NCBI GenBank assembly: GCA_030248065.1
Contig: JASAMV010001915.1
Location: 29,118-93,117, forward strand
Length of the DNA: 64,000 bases
Source: Rhynchonema sp. JSB1_4
Lineage: Eukaryota; Nematoda; Chromadorea; Monhysterida; Xyalidae
Reading direction: 5' to 3'
The notes under the pieces were generated by a model. That model was not told the DNA's origin, ran no database searches, and was given only the letters and a program-made list of their open reading frames with translations. The position numbers were made by a program, and so were the translations under genes. Within the stretch, counting starts at the first letter, position 1. Each line of letters starts with the position of its first letter. Below, in pieces: positions 13,732-24,461 of the stretch.

Positions 13732-13927
13732 TTCACAATGACCCGGTTTCCCGGGATTCCTGTTGTCCGGTTTCCCGGTTCTAAATATGCATTAGCTTCA
13801 CAATGTGACACGTTTTCCTGGTATCCCGGTTTCACGGTTTTCAGCACCGAGAACCGGTTCTAATTGATTTTTCCGTCTCCCGGTTCAAAGTAATCAGACA
13901 AAAATCGGGAAATCGGGTCATTGTGAA
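13732..13927. mobile_element. Foldback element interrupted at its right end by a hAT transposon
   Basis: The left end TTCACAATGACCCGGTTTCC is mirrored at 13907-13927 (cgggaaatcgggtcattgtgaa). The interior repeats cccggtttcccgg. The hAT element at 13928-14653 inserted exactly at the right end: the 8-bp duplication attgtgaa is the terminal word of this foldback. Further accggga words continue to about 14700. Confidence 0.7.
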
Positions 13928-14653
13928 CAGTGTTCGAACGGGATTCATTGAAGAAAGTGTCGGGATCGGGATCCCGTTTTTGAAAACCCGGGACCCCGGG
14001 ATCGGGATTGACCAGATAGTCCACACACAATAGTTTTTATCATTTTATGCATAAGTTAATGTCACAGACAACCATGAAACCATGTTTATCACATATGAAT
14101 AAACACCCGGAACAGTGATTAACGCCGATTGAGAATCGAGAATAGCTGATGACGGATAAGCTCAAAGATCATGATTGTAGTCGATCAATGCCAAAGCCTT
14201 TGACAAAACACAAGCATTTCACCATTTTCTGGTTTCAAGCAGTATCTTTTGTCATCAAACAAATCAGCTGCACTGGAAAAGAGCTGCTCAGAAGGCACGC
14301 CCGTAGGCCTAGCGTTTAGATATTTGGAAGCTAGACGTGCCAGTCGCGGAAACTTTGTCTCATTTGTTGCCCACCATGACAACATTTCCTCGAAACTGAG
14401 TCCCTTCGTTGGATGCAACTCTGTGTAACCGTTCAGTTCTAGCTCGACTTGTTCGCGATTGGTGGTGCTTGCGGTTTCATCACGCTCGGAATCAGCCGTC
14501 GAGCATCGCGCTTTCTTTGACACCATTTCCCACCTCTTACAACAGCTTGGCCAATTATGATTGCATAACTTTTTACTTTCTGTTCTTAAAACTTAATCCC
14601 GATCCCGGTACTTTTTTGGGTGGGATCGGGATCGGGATCCCGTTCGAACACTG
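13928..14653 (-). mobile_element. hAT transposon, 726 bp, with perfect 8-bp target duplication
   Basis: Inverted ends CAGTGTTCGAACGGGAT at the left and cccgttcgaacactg at the right. Flanks attgtgaa (13920-13927) and attgtgaa (14654-14661) are identical, as expected for hAT insertion. The interior keeps only the C-terminal part of the transposase on the minus strand (14185-14526), so the element is internally deleted and non-autonomous. It shares its terminal sequence with the MITE at 6118-6258. Confidence 0.95.
14185..14526 (-). pseudogene. hAT transposase C-terminal fragment (hATC dimerisation domain)
   Basis: A 113-codon open frame. Residues about 44-107 carry the hAT C-terminal dimerisation signature: EEMLSWWATNETKFPRLARL, then ASKYLNARPTGVPSEQLFSS, then KRYCLKP. 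The N-terminal BED zinc finger and most of the RNase H-like catalytic core are absent, so this cannot be an active transposase. It lies wholly inside the 13928-14653 transposon. An ATG starts the frame, but there is no reason to think it is expressed as a host gene. Confidence 0.93.
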
Positions 14654-15110
14654 ATTGTGAAGACATGCGCTGTGAAACCGGGAAAACGTAAAACCATTTC
14701 ATTATTGTGAGGACTGCCTGCTATAAAATACAGTAGGTAAAAAGGTACCTACTATAAAATGTGTCTATTTTTATTTTTTTGTTCTTTCAAAACACGTTTT
14801 TTTGCGAAAATGATATCACCACAAGCAAGTACTTTAATAAAATAGTGTGTCAGCTGCCTGCCTCTTGGCATGTTTGCCAGCTATTTTCCAATCAAACTGA
14901 CCATTTCGTTTTATTTTAAAACTTGGAGTTACTGTCATTGTTTAGGCAAAGCGTGCAGCGCGTTTTATCCTCTAAATGTCCCAATCAACAGATGACCCAT
15001 CGACCAACACCAACATGACATCGTATAATGTACCGTACACCTACAGTATGATCATAGTCACCCAGCGTAATGAATCAATATCAAAGTGACTATTAGAAAC
15101 GCATGCTTTT

Positions 15111-15677
15111 TTAATTTTTCTCAATCCAATAGCCGTTGTTTTTCAACAGCCATATAGGCAGGATCGGATCGGTTCGACGCACCATGTTTCTGAAACATTA
15201 TTGTCTTGGATTGCTTATTTACGAGAATAAAAGTCATTTTTGTAAAATACAAGGCAAAAAAATCATTTTTCGACCTGAGCTTTAAAAGCTACGGCTATGT
15301 ATAGCCTTGCAAGTTGCAAGGCCACTTCTCTATTACAGTAGTGCCTCACCCGTAGAATGCGTTGCTTCGTCGGAAACGACGCAGGAAGGTGTTGAGCAGG
15401 TACCGGTGTTGGAAGTTCGCTGAAAAACGGGTCAAACTGTCGACCCCTGATAGATAAAGTCAAAGTCTAATTTATTCACTGTGAAGAGGGGGATTCACTA
15501 TAGAGGTTCATCAAGTGTGGGTTAGACTGCACATCAAAATTGCCATTTCCATATCAAATTTCCGACAATAATTCTCTCACCCTTCTTTTCGATGATTTCA
15601 CTGTTGTCTTGTTCAGGTGCGCATTTTGACACGGCGAACATCAAACAAATCACGAGAATAATACCGCGAAACATCAT
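15111..15677 (-). CDS. Small secreted protein, paralog 2 (90 aa)
   Basis: Paralog of the gene at 11570-12072. Exons in coding order: 15677-15581, 15446-15350, 15189-15111; phases 1 and 2; 90 aa. Residues 1-20 (MMFRGIILVICLMFAVSKCA) form a signal peptide. A basic segment (FQHRYLLNTFLRRFRRS) leads to NAFYGNMVR, split by intron 2 at the same glycine codon as in the paralog, followed by a hydrophobic tail (LPIWLLKNNGYWIEKN). If intron 2 were retained, a stop would follow the glycine directly, leaving an RR cleavage site, SNAFY and an amidation glycine; this is only an alternative. The exon 3 acceptor is ataatgtttcag. The ATG at 15677 is preceded by a second possible Met in frame. Function unknown. 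Confidence 0.7.
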
Positions 15678-17529
15678 CTTTGACGCAACGACACGGGCTG
15701 AAACGGACTGATTGATTGGTTCAGCGCACCAAGTTGGTAGTGAACTCAGTTGAACCCAACTTGAACAGTGAGCCACCGTCAAGCTTGAAGGCAACAAAAG
15801 CACTACGACACAACAGCAAGCTAAAGAGAAAGTGCACAGGCAAATTTTATTTGGATCAGCGAAAGATTGTACAGATTAAGACACAATTGCAGCAATAATT
15901 TTGACAAGGGCTCCCTTACGAATGAAGCCTTTTACTCTGGTCGAAATTATTAAACTCGGGCGCAAAATACGGTTGAAACACGATAATTCTTGTGCCTTGC
16001 CGTTTTCGTGGCTTTCATGCCTTGACATGGCTCTAGCATATTGGATCTGACTTGACAACACTTGTGTCTCAGAACAATTATATTAGCTGACAACAATCGG
16101 TTACAGAACAATTGGGCAGAGCCAGTTTGGGAACAAGAGCAGTGCCCACACCCGATAAGATCCAATTCAGACACGTTGGCCTCACTTCCGTTTAGCGCAA
16201 ACGACTGAAATTGGCACCTATTGTAATATACTGTACGTAGGTACTATGTATGTAGGTATAGTACACCTTGTCAGCGAGCCCAGGCACCAAAAATAGCTAA
16301 TTTTTTGGGTAGGGAGTTGCTGTATGCCAAATGAGAAATTTTCAGATAGGTATGTAGATCAAGATTAGTGGGAGCTCCAAACAAAGGCACGTATACACAT
16401 TGATACGTTTGTGAAAACACCAGGATTGGACAGTGTCAGATTGAATTTTAAACCTTCTCTGAAATTCACAGGAAAGCAATTATGATAACAAAGTTCGACA
16501 AATATCAAAAATCCTCCCAAAAAAGTTTTCGAATGCAACCCTTTGAGGGCTTCGGAACGTTTCCGAGCATTAGGAGGCATAAGTAAAATGTTTGAAATAA
16601 AAAGGCTGTTTTTCCACCTTATGCCGAATAGAGCCCGCGGTGTTTGCATGGAAAACGTCGGCACAATTGAAGCTGGGCACTTGGTGCCACAAAGGACTGT
16701 GGATCTACATACGTACCTAACCGGAGCCAATTGAGTGCGACTGAAAAGGGCACACCAGTTAGTTTGAAAATTATTTACTCACAAACCGACGCATGCGAAA
16801 AGCAAAAGGTCGTATAACAACCGATATTGCGTGACATCTGAAACAGAATGTCGCTAAAAATAGAACAAAGTCTTTTGATGCTTTGAGCAGAATAACTTAA
16901 TTATCTAATGTTCTATGTATAAGTGAGTCTGCCGGTCACTTGTTTGGCCGGATGCCATTAAAAATCGTATTTTACTGGCCCAGCGCTATTACAGTAAGTT
17001 CAAGACGAATAATTAGCGAGCAACGGTGTATGTTTCTATGTTGTATGTGTTATACGTCGTGCAATTTTAAAATAGTGGAATGTGGAACTGTGGCAATGAA
17101 AACCATGGGCCTTGATGGTAACTTCCCTGTGCTTCCGGGGTTTGACATCGCGCGCCGAAAACGACGACCATCAACAGCAGGTCGGTCATAAAAATGATTG
17201 GAGATCTGAACTTCAGCGACAGGAACCATGCGGCACATTTTTGCCAAGCGTAACGTGTTTCGATATTTTCGGTCACATTCTGAGATGAAGTTTTTGTTCA
17301 AATATAAGCAGCACGTGAAGAAGTTTTGCGGTGAGCACAACGCAGCAGCTGACCACGAAACACTGTTTAACTGATCTCGATCTGTCAACGACAATTATAT
17401 TTCGGAATTCGCTTTCATGTTGTCACAACAAATGGAACAACAAAACGGCGGGCAAACCAAAAGCACGCTGCACATTATAAAACTGCACATATTAAAACAG
17501 ATTGCATAAATGACATCAAAAATTCAAAA
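15678..17529. other. Intergenic, weak minus-strand open frames only
   Basis: Open frames at 16365-16730 and 17050-17394 on the minus strand are the longest. Within the second, an ATG at 17190 opens a signal-like MTDLLLMVVVFGARC, which might be a first exon like those of the two small secreted genes, but no matching second and third exons were found. Repeated taggta/gtatag words occur near 16225-16265. Confidence 0.3.
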
Positions 17530-19588
17530 TCAAGTGCGTGGATTGATCGAAGCGCGACTGTTTCGTTTTGACCCCGACCCTTGAATCGGATCGAGTCCAA
17601 TCGACGCATGGCTGGATCTCTTCGACTCAGCCTGCGGGACGGGCGATTCACTGGGCCCTTGCGACTGGCTGCTCGGAGTCGGACTAAAGTCATCCCGATA
17701 GATCTGGGTCTCCGTATGACTTTGACGAATTTCCGGCTTGTAACCATACTCGACCGGTATGGCTATCAAGTATTTCGGCAGGCTCGGATCCGATGCTGGT
17801 TGCTTCGGTTGATTGTGTGCGTATTTCGGCTTGTGAACGACCTGGTGACTTGAACGTTGCCAGTTGAGGTCGCGTTGCGGTTTGAGGGATTTGTCTGGAA
17901 ATGGCGTTTTTTGTGAACATTTGGCAAAATCAAATTCGTGCAAATTTTTGTGATCAGATCGGTCCAGCCTGCGTATTTGGTCACGTGACTTTCTGTGCGC
18001 AGTGAACATCTTTCAGGCTGTTCAAAAGTCGTGGCATTCAAATCACCGACTGTAATATTCCGGCACAAGCGAAACCACGTGACCATAAGACAAATTATCT
18101 GATCTAACCAGGCTCCATCCCATCCCATAGGCCGATGTCATCATTTTGGCCAACACTTTCGTACGTTCGCCGAATCAACTTTTTTGACACTGCCCGGGAG
18201 GACCCTTGAAACTCAAAACAAAAAACATCACAAGCGCCGCAACGCGAACGTGTTGGTTTTCGATTGAACATGTATCCGAGGTCTTCATGGTCGCTGGGCG
18301 GTGTTTCGGGTCTCGGTGGCGGTGTCGGCGTGCGCACTGGCGGCGGAGTCGGTGTGTCGTGTCGGAACGTCGCACGCGCATCTACTTCGCGCAGTAGTTC
18401 GTCCTCGAGATCACTGTCTGAGAACGAGACACGCGCTGGTCTGAGATTTGCATCCATACAAGGGCTCGGCCAGGTAGATGCGGACTGCGGACATTGAAAA
18501 ATAAAATTCTATGTCCAATGTCCGCAGTCCGCAGTCCGCATCTACCTGGCCGCGCCCTAACCCCGATCAAGCATCATGGGTGAAATCAAACTTGGTGGTC
18601 TCTCTGGTTCCCGATGTTGTCTTGGTCACGTGACTGCTTGCATTTCGACTCATTGATTCCGCCAATTCCGACCAGCGTGAAAACATGATATACATAGGAA
18701 CAACGTTTGCCCTTGTTGAAATTAGGGGCATAAACAAATCTTAAAGAATATGCAATGATGTCAGCAAGGCAAGACCGGATTGGACAAACCACCAAGATTT
18801 CGCCCCATCTGTACCCATGGACCGGTTATGCGCTTTTGCTTGCATTTCGGTCAAGGCGAGGGTCCGGGTTCAGGTGTTGATTCCACACGTTATGGTTCCA
18901 GTTTGAACAAAAAAGGTCAGATATACGGTAGCAATTGACCAAACCACTCACCTTCGTGTATGAGCTTATCGAGTGCCCGCTTCTTGCTGTCCCACTCCTT
19001 GATTTCACTATTCGACATTTTCGAGTGCTTCGGATTGCGTTGCAGTTCTTTTTGCAATCTGAGAAATTTAGGTTTTAATGACTTCATTGACTGCTGTCTT
19101 CGGCCAGAACCTATGGCTTCAGCCGTTAATTATGGCTCGGGCGGTTCAAGTTCAACGCAGTCATTCAGGGCTCGTACCCGAATAGCCAATAGCCAAAATG
19201 TCTGCGCTGCGGAACGGGCACAGGGTCCTGAACATCGCACTATAATATGAGCGCATGGCTTCGTTGAGACACCGACAGCCAGAGGTTTTCTTCACAAAGA
19301 ACCAAGCATGAAAACCCAACCTGCGAATGATCTTCTTGCGCTTTTCCCCCTCCAAAATGTATTTTTCGGCCGACTTCTTTTCGTGATGAACTTTTGAGGC
19401 GAGAACAACATTTTTGTCTTCTTTCGCGCGCTCTTCGGCATCCAACTGCAACAATGTGTCGCACAATTGTTCGCCAAAATTAGAATTTTTTTAGTTTCGC
19501 GAGCAAATGGGAAACATCCAACCTCAGCCGCAGTGGCCGCGTCGTGTAACGCTTTCCAACCGAACTCCGACAAATGCTTTTTCGACAT
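17530..19588 (-). CDS. Unrecognised protein, tandem paralog A1 (276 aa)
   Basis: Protein of unknown function. Exons in coding order: 19588-19523, 19445-19321, 19058-18952, 18417-18250, 17894-17530 (66, 125, 107, 168 and 365 nt; phases 0, 2, 1, 1), 276 aa. It begins MSKKHLSEFGWKALHDAATA, followed by a charged, helix-rich segment (DAEERAKEDKNVVLA, then EKRKKIIRR). The middle is Pro/Thr-rich and acidic (about aa 105-155). The C-terminal part holds PKYLIAIPVE and basic-serine motifs KRSSHAS and KRNSRAS that look like basophilic-kinase (PKA/AKT-type) sites. There is no signal peptide or membrane segment, so it is probably cytoplasmic or nuclear. The donor of exon 4 has two in-phase choices (18250 or slightly downstream). 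The neighbour at 19948-21730 is its paralog. Confidence 0.82.
18471..18553. repeat. Near-perfect palindrome in intron 3 of A1
   Basis: ggccaggtagatgcggactg is mirrored about 50 bp later by gcatctacctggcc, with a repeated cagtccg word at the turn. It is an 83-bp foldback probably derived from a small transposon. It begins just 53 bp upstream, in coding sense, of the exon 4 acceptor. Confidence 0.75.
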
Positions 19589-19947
19589 TTTATGCGTTGT
19601 ATTAGTTGCCTTGGTTAGAACTTCAAAGATTTTGTGGCCAACTTATGTAAATCTTTAAGGTATAATTTGTGTCGGCTTCGAGAATAAAACGCCTTCTGTT
19701 CCAGCGTCAGAATAACGTTTGAGACAGCATTGATTATGCGATTTTCTCGCTTGAACAAACAGGGTGGTAGCTTCAAAGTTTAGTTTATTTCAGGGTCCGT
19801 GAAGCACGTCACATGTTTTTTTTGTCACAGAGAAAGGAATCACACACACAAGCACAACAACAGCACAACAGAATGATGCGGCCACGTTACAGTTTACGTG
19901 GTATAACACACAAGAATGAGCAAAATGATTAGAGGTTGACTGATGTT

Positions 19948-21730
19948 TCACTGCGCACTGTTCTGACCCAACGACGCACGGCTGTTTCTCTTCGATCCAA
20001 GTGAAACATCAGAAGTCGAAGAGCCAATCGCAACTTGGCTCAGTGAAACCTGACTGGTTCGCTTCGAGCCCGGCTGCGAGCCCAATATCACGGGACTGGG
20101 GCCGGGCCTGGCCCTGTAATCCTGTTCGCTGTATTGTGTTTCCATATGGGACTTTGGTGGAGACGGGGGCCGGTGGAAATTCTCGACCGGAACCGCAATC
20201 AGGTATTGAGGTCGACCCGGGGCGCCTCCGGAGGGCATGAAATTGTAGGCGTGTCTTGGATCCGATGGCAATTTGCTCGCGTGCGGATGTGGTGGAGTGA
20301 CGTCTTTGCGAATTTTGTCTGAAAAACGAAGTTGAAAATGAATATTTCAGTCAACTTTTCGGGTTCCCGACTTCGAAACAATTTCACTGAATACAGAATC
20401 AGGCCTGAAGACAATTATGATCGCGGTTTCAGATGGACAACGAAAGGGCAATTTTTTCGCATTGGACCATATTTCACGAACAGATTGAACAGATTAGGGC
20501 ACTAGGTAATTTGACCAGTGTAAAACTTGCATTATCCTATCAAACAGTCAAGTTATAACCTTTGTATTTCCTGTTAAACTTGTACCCCAAATCGTCTGGC
20601 AGCGGACTGGGTGGTTTTGGCGACTCGACAGGTGCATCGTTCACAAATTCAGCCTGCGAGCCGACCTCGTCCAAGAACTCCTCCTCGTAATCACTGTCTG
20701 AAATTTGTTACAACTTTTTTTGTGTATCGTTTTTTGTCTTACTTATTATGTAACGACATGAATAAACTTGGCGATCGCATCGGACACTCTGGGGTCTCGC
20801 CTATGCGTCTGATGGAACATTTTTTTTCAGGATTCTGAAAATTTGATATCGATGCAGGCAAAATTTGATCGGATGCAACTGTATTTTTATATTATTGTCG
20901 AAACAACCGGTCAGTGAGCTGTCTCATTCTTCATTGTTCAATAAAAACTTGAACTTCTGTCGGATAAAACATCCGTCAGCTGGCAAGTAACCTTCAAGTT
21001 TGAGTTTGTCGAGTGCGTCTTTCTTCGCTTTCCAGTCTTTCATTTCATCTGGTTTCATCGTGTGCACCGATGCCGCTTGCAGCTCTCGTTCAAGGCTGAT
21101 GTTTCAAGAAACGTACACATTCGTGTTGAAAGCATACATATCAACTTTATGACATGGCATGTCTGGTGCTCAAGCGGGGGCAAAGTGTTATCATCAATTA
21201 CATTAACATTACACCGTTCTGAAACATCAGCACACTTGAATTGTTTCGTAAATCGTGCAAACAGTATGAGCTGCACTCAGTTCGCGTAGCTTGCAATACT
21301 TTTAGTAAGCTGTTTCAATCGTTCCTAAAAGTTATTGCACACGCTTTGTGCCATACAAAAACACCGTTATTCAAGCACAAACTTTCGAATGAGTTTCTTT
21401 CGTTTCGAGTGCGCCAGCATTTCGTTGTTGGCCGCTTTCTTTTGTTTCCATATGTCCGTTGCGAGGACCACATTCTTATCGTCCTTCGCACGTTCTTCGG
21501 CGTCTTTCTGGATGTGAAATGTTTGAATGAAAACTGTCAATGGGCATGTACTTCCACATTTTGCTCCTGGGCGTTTCTGCTTTCAAAAAAATCGGTTTTC
21601 GAAGCATACAGACTTTTGTGCCAATGAAACATGACTCGAAAACATTATTCATAATTCCACCAACCTCTGCAGCAGTAGCAGCATCGTGCAGTGCTTTCCA
21701 GCCAAGATCAGAAAGGTGTTTTTTCGACAT
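19948..21730 (-). CDS. Unrecognised protein, tandem paralog A2 (267 aa)
   Basis: Paralog of A1. Exons in coding order: 21730-21665, 21507-21383, 21095-20992, 20697-20560, 20318-19948 (66, 125, 104, 138 and 371 nt; phases 0, 2, 1, 1), 267 aa. Exons 1 and 2 have exactly the A1 lengths. Shared blocks: MSKKHLSxxGWKALHDAATA, DAEERAKxDKNVVLA, DSDxExExLxEV, DLGYxFNRK, YLIAxPVE and SKRNSRAS. The C-terminus has three basic-serine sites (KRTSQVS, KRNSRAS and a degenerate third). The acceptor of exon 3 is the word TGAAACATCA followed by G. The stop codon TGA lies in another copy of the same word at 19941-19950, and a third copy at 20002 encodes SDVS. Likely a soluble intracellular protein; function unknown. 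Lies 359 bp upstream of A1 in the same orientation. Confidence 0.83.
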
Positions 21731-21776
21731 AATTAAATTTTGTCTCTTGTTTTCTTTGCTGTGTTGAACCACACAA

Positions 21777-22158
21777 CAGTGATGTGGTTGGGGGGTATGG
21801 GGGGTAATACCACCAACTGCTAGGTAGCTTTCTTGCTCCCGAACCCATACCCCCAAACTGGCTAACTAGCTTTCTTGCTCCGGTCATCACGTCAAAAAAG
21901 TGTTGATTTTAGTGTCAAAATGACCATTTTATGGGCCAAACTGGTCAAATTCGCTCAAATTTTGTCTCACATGCACAGAAATACGCATTTTGAGGCTTAT
22001 TTTAGAATAATTTCGACCAATTTTTATACCCTTGCTTTTGACTTCTGGACCAATATCCCCCAAATCGGGGTACCCGGCTATGTAGCTAACTAGCTTTCTT
22101 GCGCCGGACCCCTCCAGCTACATAGCTAGCTTTCTTGCTCGGACCAACTACATCACTG
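21777..22158. mobile_element. hAT-like MITE with near-perfect 8-bp target duplication
   Basis: Ends CAGTGATGTGGTTGG (left) and CCAACTACATCACTG (right) are inverted repeats. Flanks ccacacaa (21769-21776) and ccgcacaa (22159-22166) form an 8-bp duplication with one change. The interior holds four copies of tagctttcttgc. No coding frame. It lies 47 bp upstream of the A2 start codon and may contribute to its promoter region. Confidence 0.85.
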
Positions 22159-22592
22159 CCGCACAATATAGAAAAATACGCGCAAAATTAAGGTTCTATA
22201 GTTGACCAATTTTGCTTCGCTGAGGATACACGTGCATAACAAAGCGAAAACATCCGCAAGTCGAAACCATAAAACAAAATATTGACTGAAATCAATAACG
22301 ATTTTACGCTCGGCCGCCGACCATTTTCGCAGACCACGATGAACCTTTATTTCACAAAAAAGACGTTGGGCATGGGGAAAATATTGATTCTCATAAAGTA
22401 CGAGAATAAAGTGACACGGTAAATCACACATGAAATGGAACAAACGTCATGGCAGGCAAAAAATTACGCTTGAGCAACTTCGAAATAATATCACATACGT
22501 GTACATATATGTATTGTAATAGTAGTGTGAAGTGTGACACAATATTTTCTCAAAACAAATCCTGAACGCAAATAATTTTAATGCAAAATCCA
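22159..22592. other. Intergenic, nothing recognised
   Basis: No open frame with splice support. AT-rich, with tatatgtattgtaatag-type simple words near 22505. Confidence 0.35.
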
Positions 22593-24461
22593 TCAAACGC
22601 CCGTCTGTCCTCCGAAATTAGCGCCCAGCGGTTGCTCGTCTTGTCTGAACGATCTCAGCTTGGCTGTAGTATTCGGATGAATTTGGTAGTTGTTGGTATT
22701 CTGATATTTATTGTTCTTCATTAGCGGATCGACACAATAGTCGAAATGCGGCTGTCTTCCGTATGGGTCATAGGGTGGCTTGGAGTCATGTTGATGTGGG
22801 TCGTAACCTGATTCCATGTCTTCGTCGGAAAGTAACTCGGTGTTTTCTGAAAAATCATGATTTCATTTTTATAATCGATACCAGTGGGAAGGTGGAGGTG
22901 GTATGGTCAAAGTTTTGAACTCGGCCGATGGGCTGCGAGAACACCCAAGATAAGGTGGAGTTATACTCGTTCGTCGCGAACACAACGAACACGACGAACA
23001 AATTCTATTTTTAAGTCAATTGAGCAGGATGAACCAAATCGAGTGTCAAAGTGTTGATGCAGGGCACAGTAAATAAATGCACGTAACTAATGTTTCAATA
23101 GCTGCGCACAGTTTGCTGCAAATGCAATACAAAATTGTTCGTCGTGTTCGTTGTGTTCGCGACGAACGAGTATAACTTCACCTATAAGTGGCTGGATCCT
23201 ATATAGGTGCATCCCCACTTATTTTGAAATTCGTCACTACTCGGAATTGGAGGTTCCCGGAAAACCTAAGCATCAAGCAACAGAGCTGGGCTGACGGCCC
23301 TGTGATTTCAAGTAAAGATCACTCAGAATGCACGTAAAAACCAAAATTTCTCAGTCCATAAAAGTTTTGAGGCCCACGACGTCAGATCAAAATTCTTTAT
23401 TGCCAAACTGATGAATAACCGAACCGTTTTTATTCTTCTTCTTTATCTTCATTTCGTGCACCTCATTTCTGACTTGTACGAGCACTTTTACGCCCAGAAA
23501 TATCACCAACACCAACGCAACGAACAGAATCGAAAGGCCGATGGCGATGTAGATCCAGTTCTCCGGCAATTGGTTGGCGCTGTTTTCCAGAGCACCCGTG
23601 AGACCCTGAAGATACAAAAGGTGACGTTTCACAAACATTGTCAGGCCAAAGCATACTTTTGTTATCCAAAAATGAGATCGGAGCTCAACAACATGATAAA
23701 AAATTCGTGTTTATCCCCCGATGCTTGAACTATCCGTGCAATCATAAGCGGAGAGTAAACCAGAAAGGCTCAATTCAATACTTTGTGTTTTAATTGTTGG
23801 AAGTTTGATAGAACCGATAACCAGTGACGGATCCAGTTTTCGGCCAAGGGAGAGCCAAATCCAAAAAGTCATTTTTATCCAGTGCTTGTTCATTTCGAAA
23901 AGTCGCATTGTTATACCTTGTGCTTGTTCAAAATTCCGGGCTTTTTACACCACATGGCATGCAAAATGTGACAATGCGCGCGAAGCGCGTGATTTTTGTC
24001 CTTTTGAAGTGCATAAGCGCGAAATTCCTGCGATTTGGGGTCCTTTTCCCTCTTCCTTCCGCATTGGTGGCCCCCTTCAGGGGTCGAATGGACCAAAGGG
24101 GGACCATGGATCCGCCCTTTCCGATCTATAACGACGTGGTAAATACAAAGAAAATGGACCATCAACCTTAGCACTGTCGGCAATTTCTCCAATTCTGTTA
24201 TCAAAGTTGTTCAGCGTTACATTCAGTCGTTTCAACAGCATCATAGCTCCATAATCGAGGTTTCGTGCCAGGAGCTCCACTTGCTCCAGCACCCTTGTCA
24301 ATTCGTCAATCGCACTGTCCACGCTCATGTCTCGATGTTTCAGCGACTTTAGCAATCTGAACGCACTTGCCAAGTATTTGGAGACTAAGGGGGTTTCGCT
24401 GGTCATGCCTTGCTGACAAGGAAAGAGACCATCGTTTTTTCTGGGTGGAATGGTGCAGTGA
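22593..24461 (-). CDS. Single-pass membrane protein, 5' exon missing
   Basis: Unrecognised type I-like membrane protein. Exons found in coding order: 24461-24167, 23605-23425, 22846-22593; phases 0 and 1. The first exon found starts in phase 2, so an upstream exon with the start codon and probably a signal peptide is still to be located. Extracellular part: a helix-forming, heptad-like region (SAIDELTRVLEQVELLARNL) with one sequon, NVT. Membrane span: WIYIAIGLSILFVALVLVIF. Cytoplasmic side: a lysine cluster (MKIKKKNKN), then an acidic and tyrosine-rich tail (LLSDEDMESGYDPH, PYDPYGRQPHFDY) ending GGQTGV. If the donor at 23425 is not used, the protein ends 14 residues later at the stop at 23387. 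The coiled-coil-plus-span layout resembles adaptor or SNARE-accessory proteins, but no family signature was found. Confidence 0.62.
22953..23183. mobile_element. 231-bp palindromic MITE
   Basis: Arms of about 50 bp: aggtggagttatactcgttc at the left and its mirror (gaacgagtataac, cacct) at the right. They contain cgtcgcgaacacaacgaaca and its complement. Flanked by ata on each side. Inserted in the last intron of the membrane-protein gene at 22593-24461. Confidence 0.85.

Noticed and set aside
16365..17394. Minus-strand frames with a signal-like segment as a third small secreted-protein gene
   Set aside because: No exon with the N-x-F-x-G-N-M-V-R block or matching phases could be found downstream.
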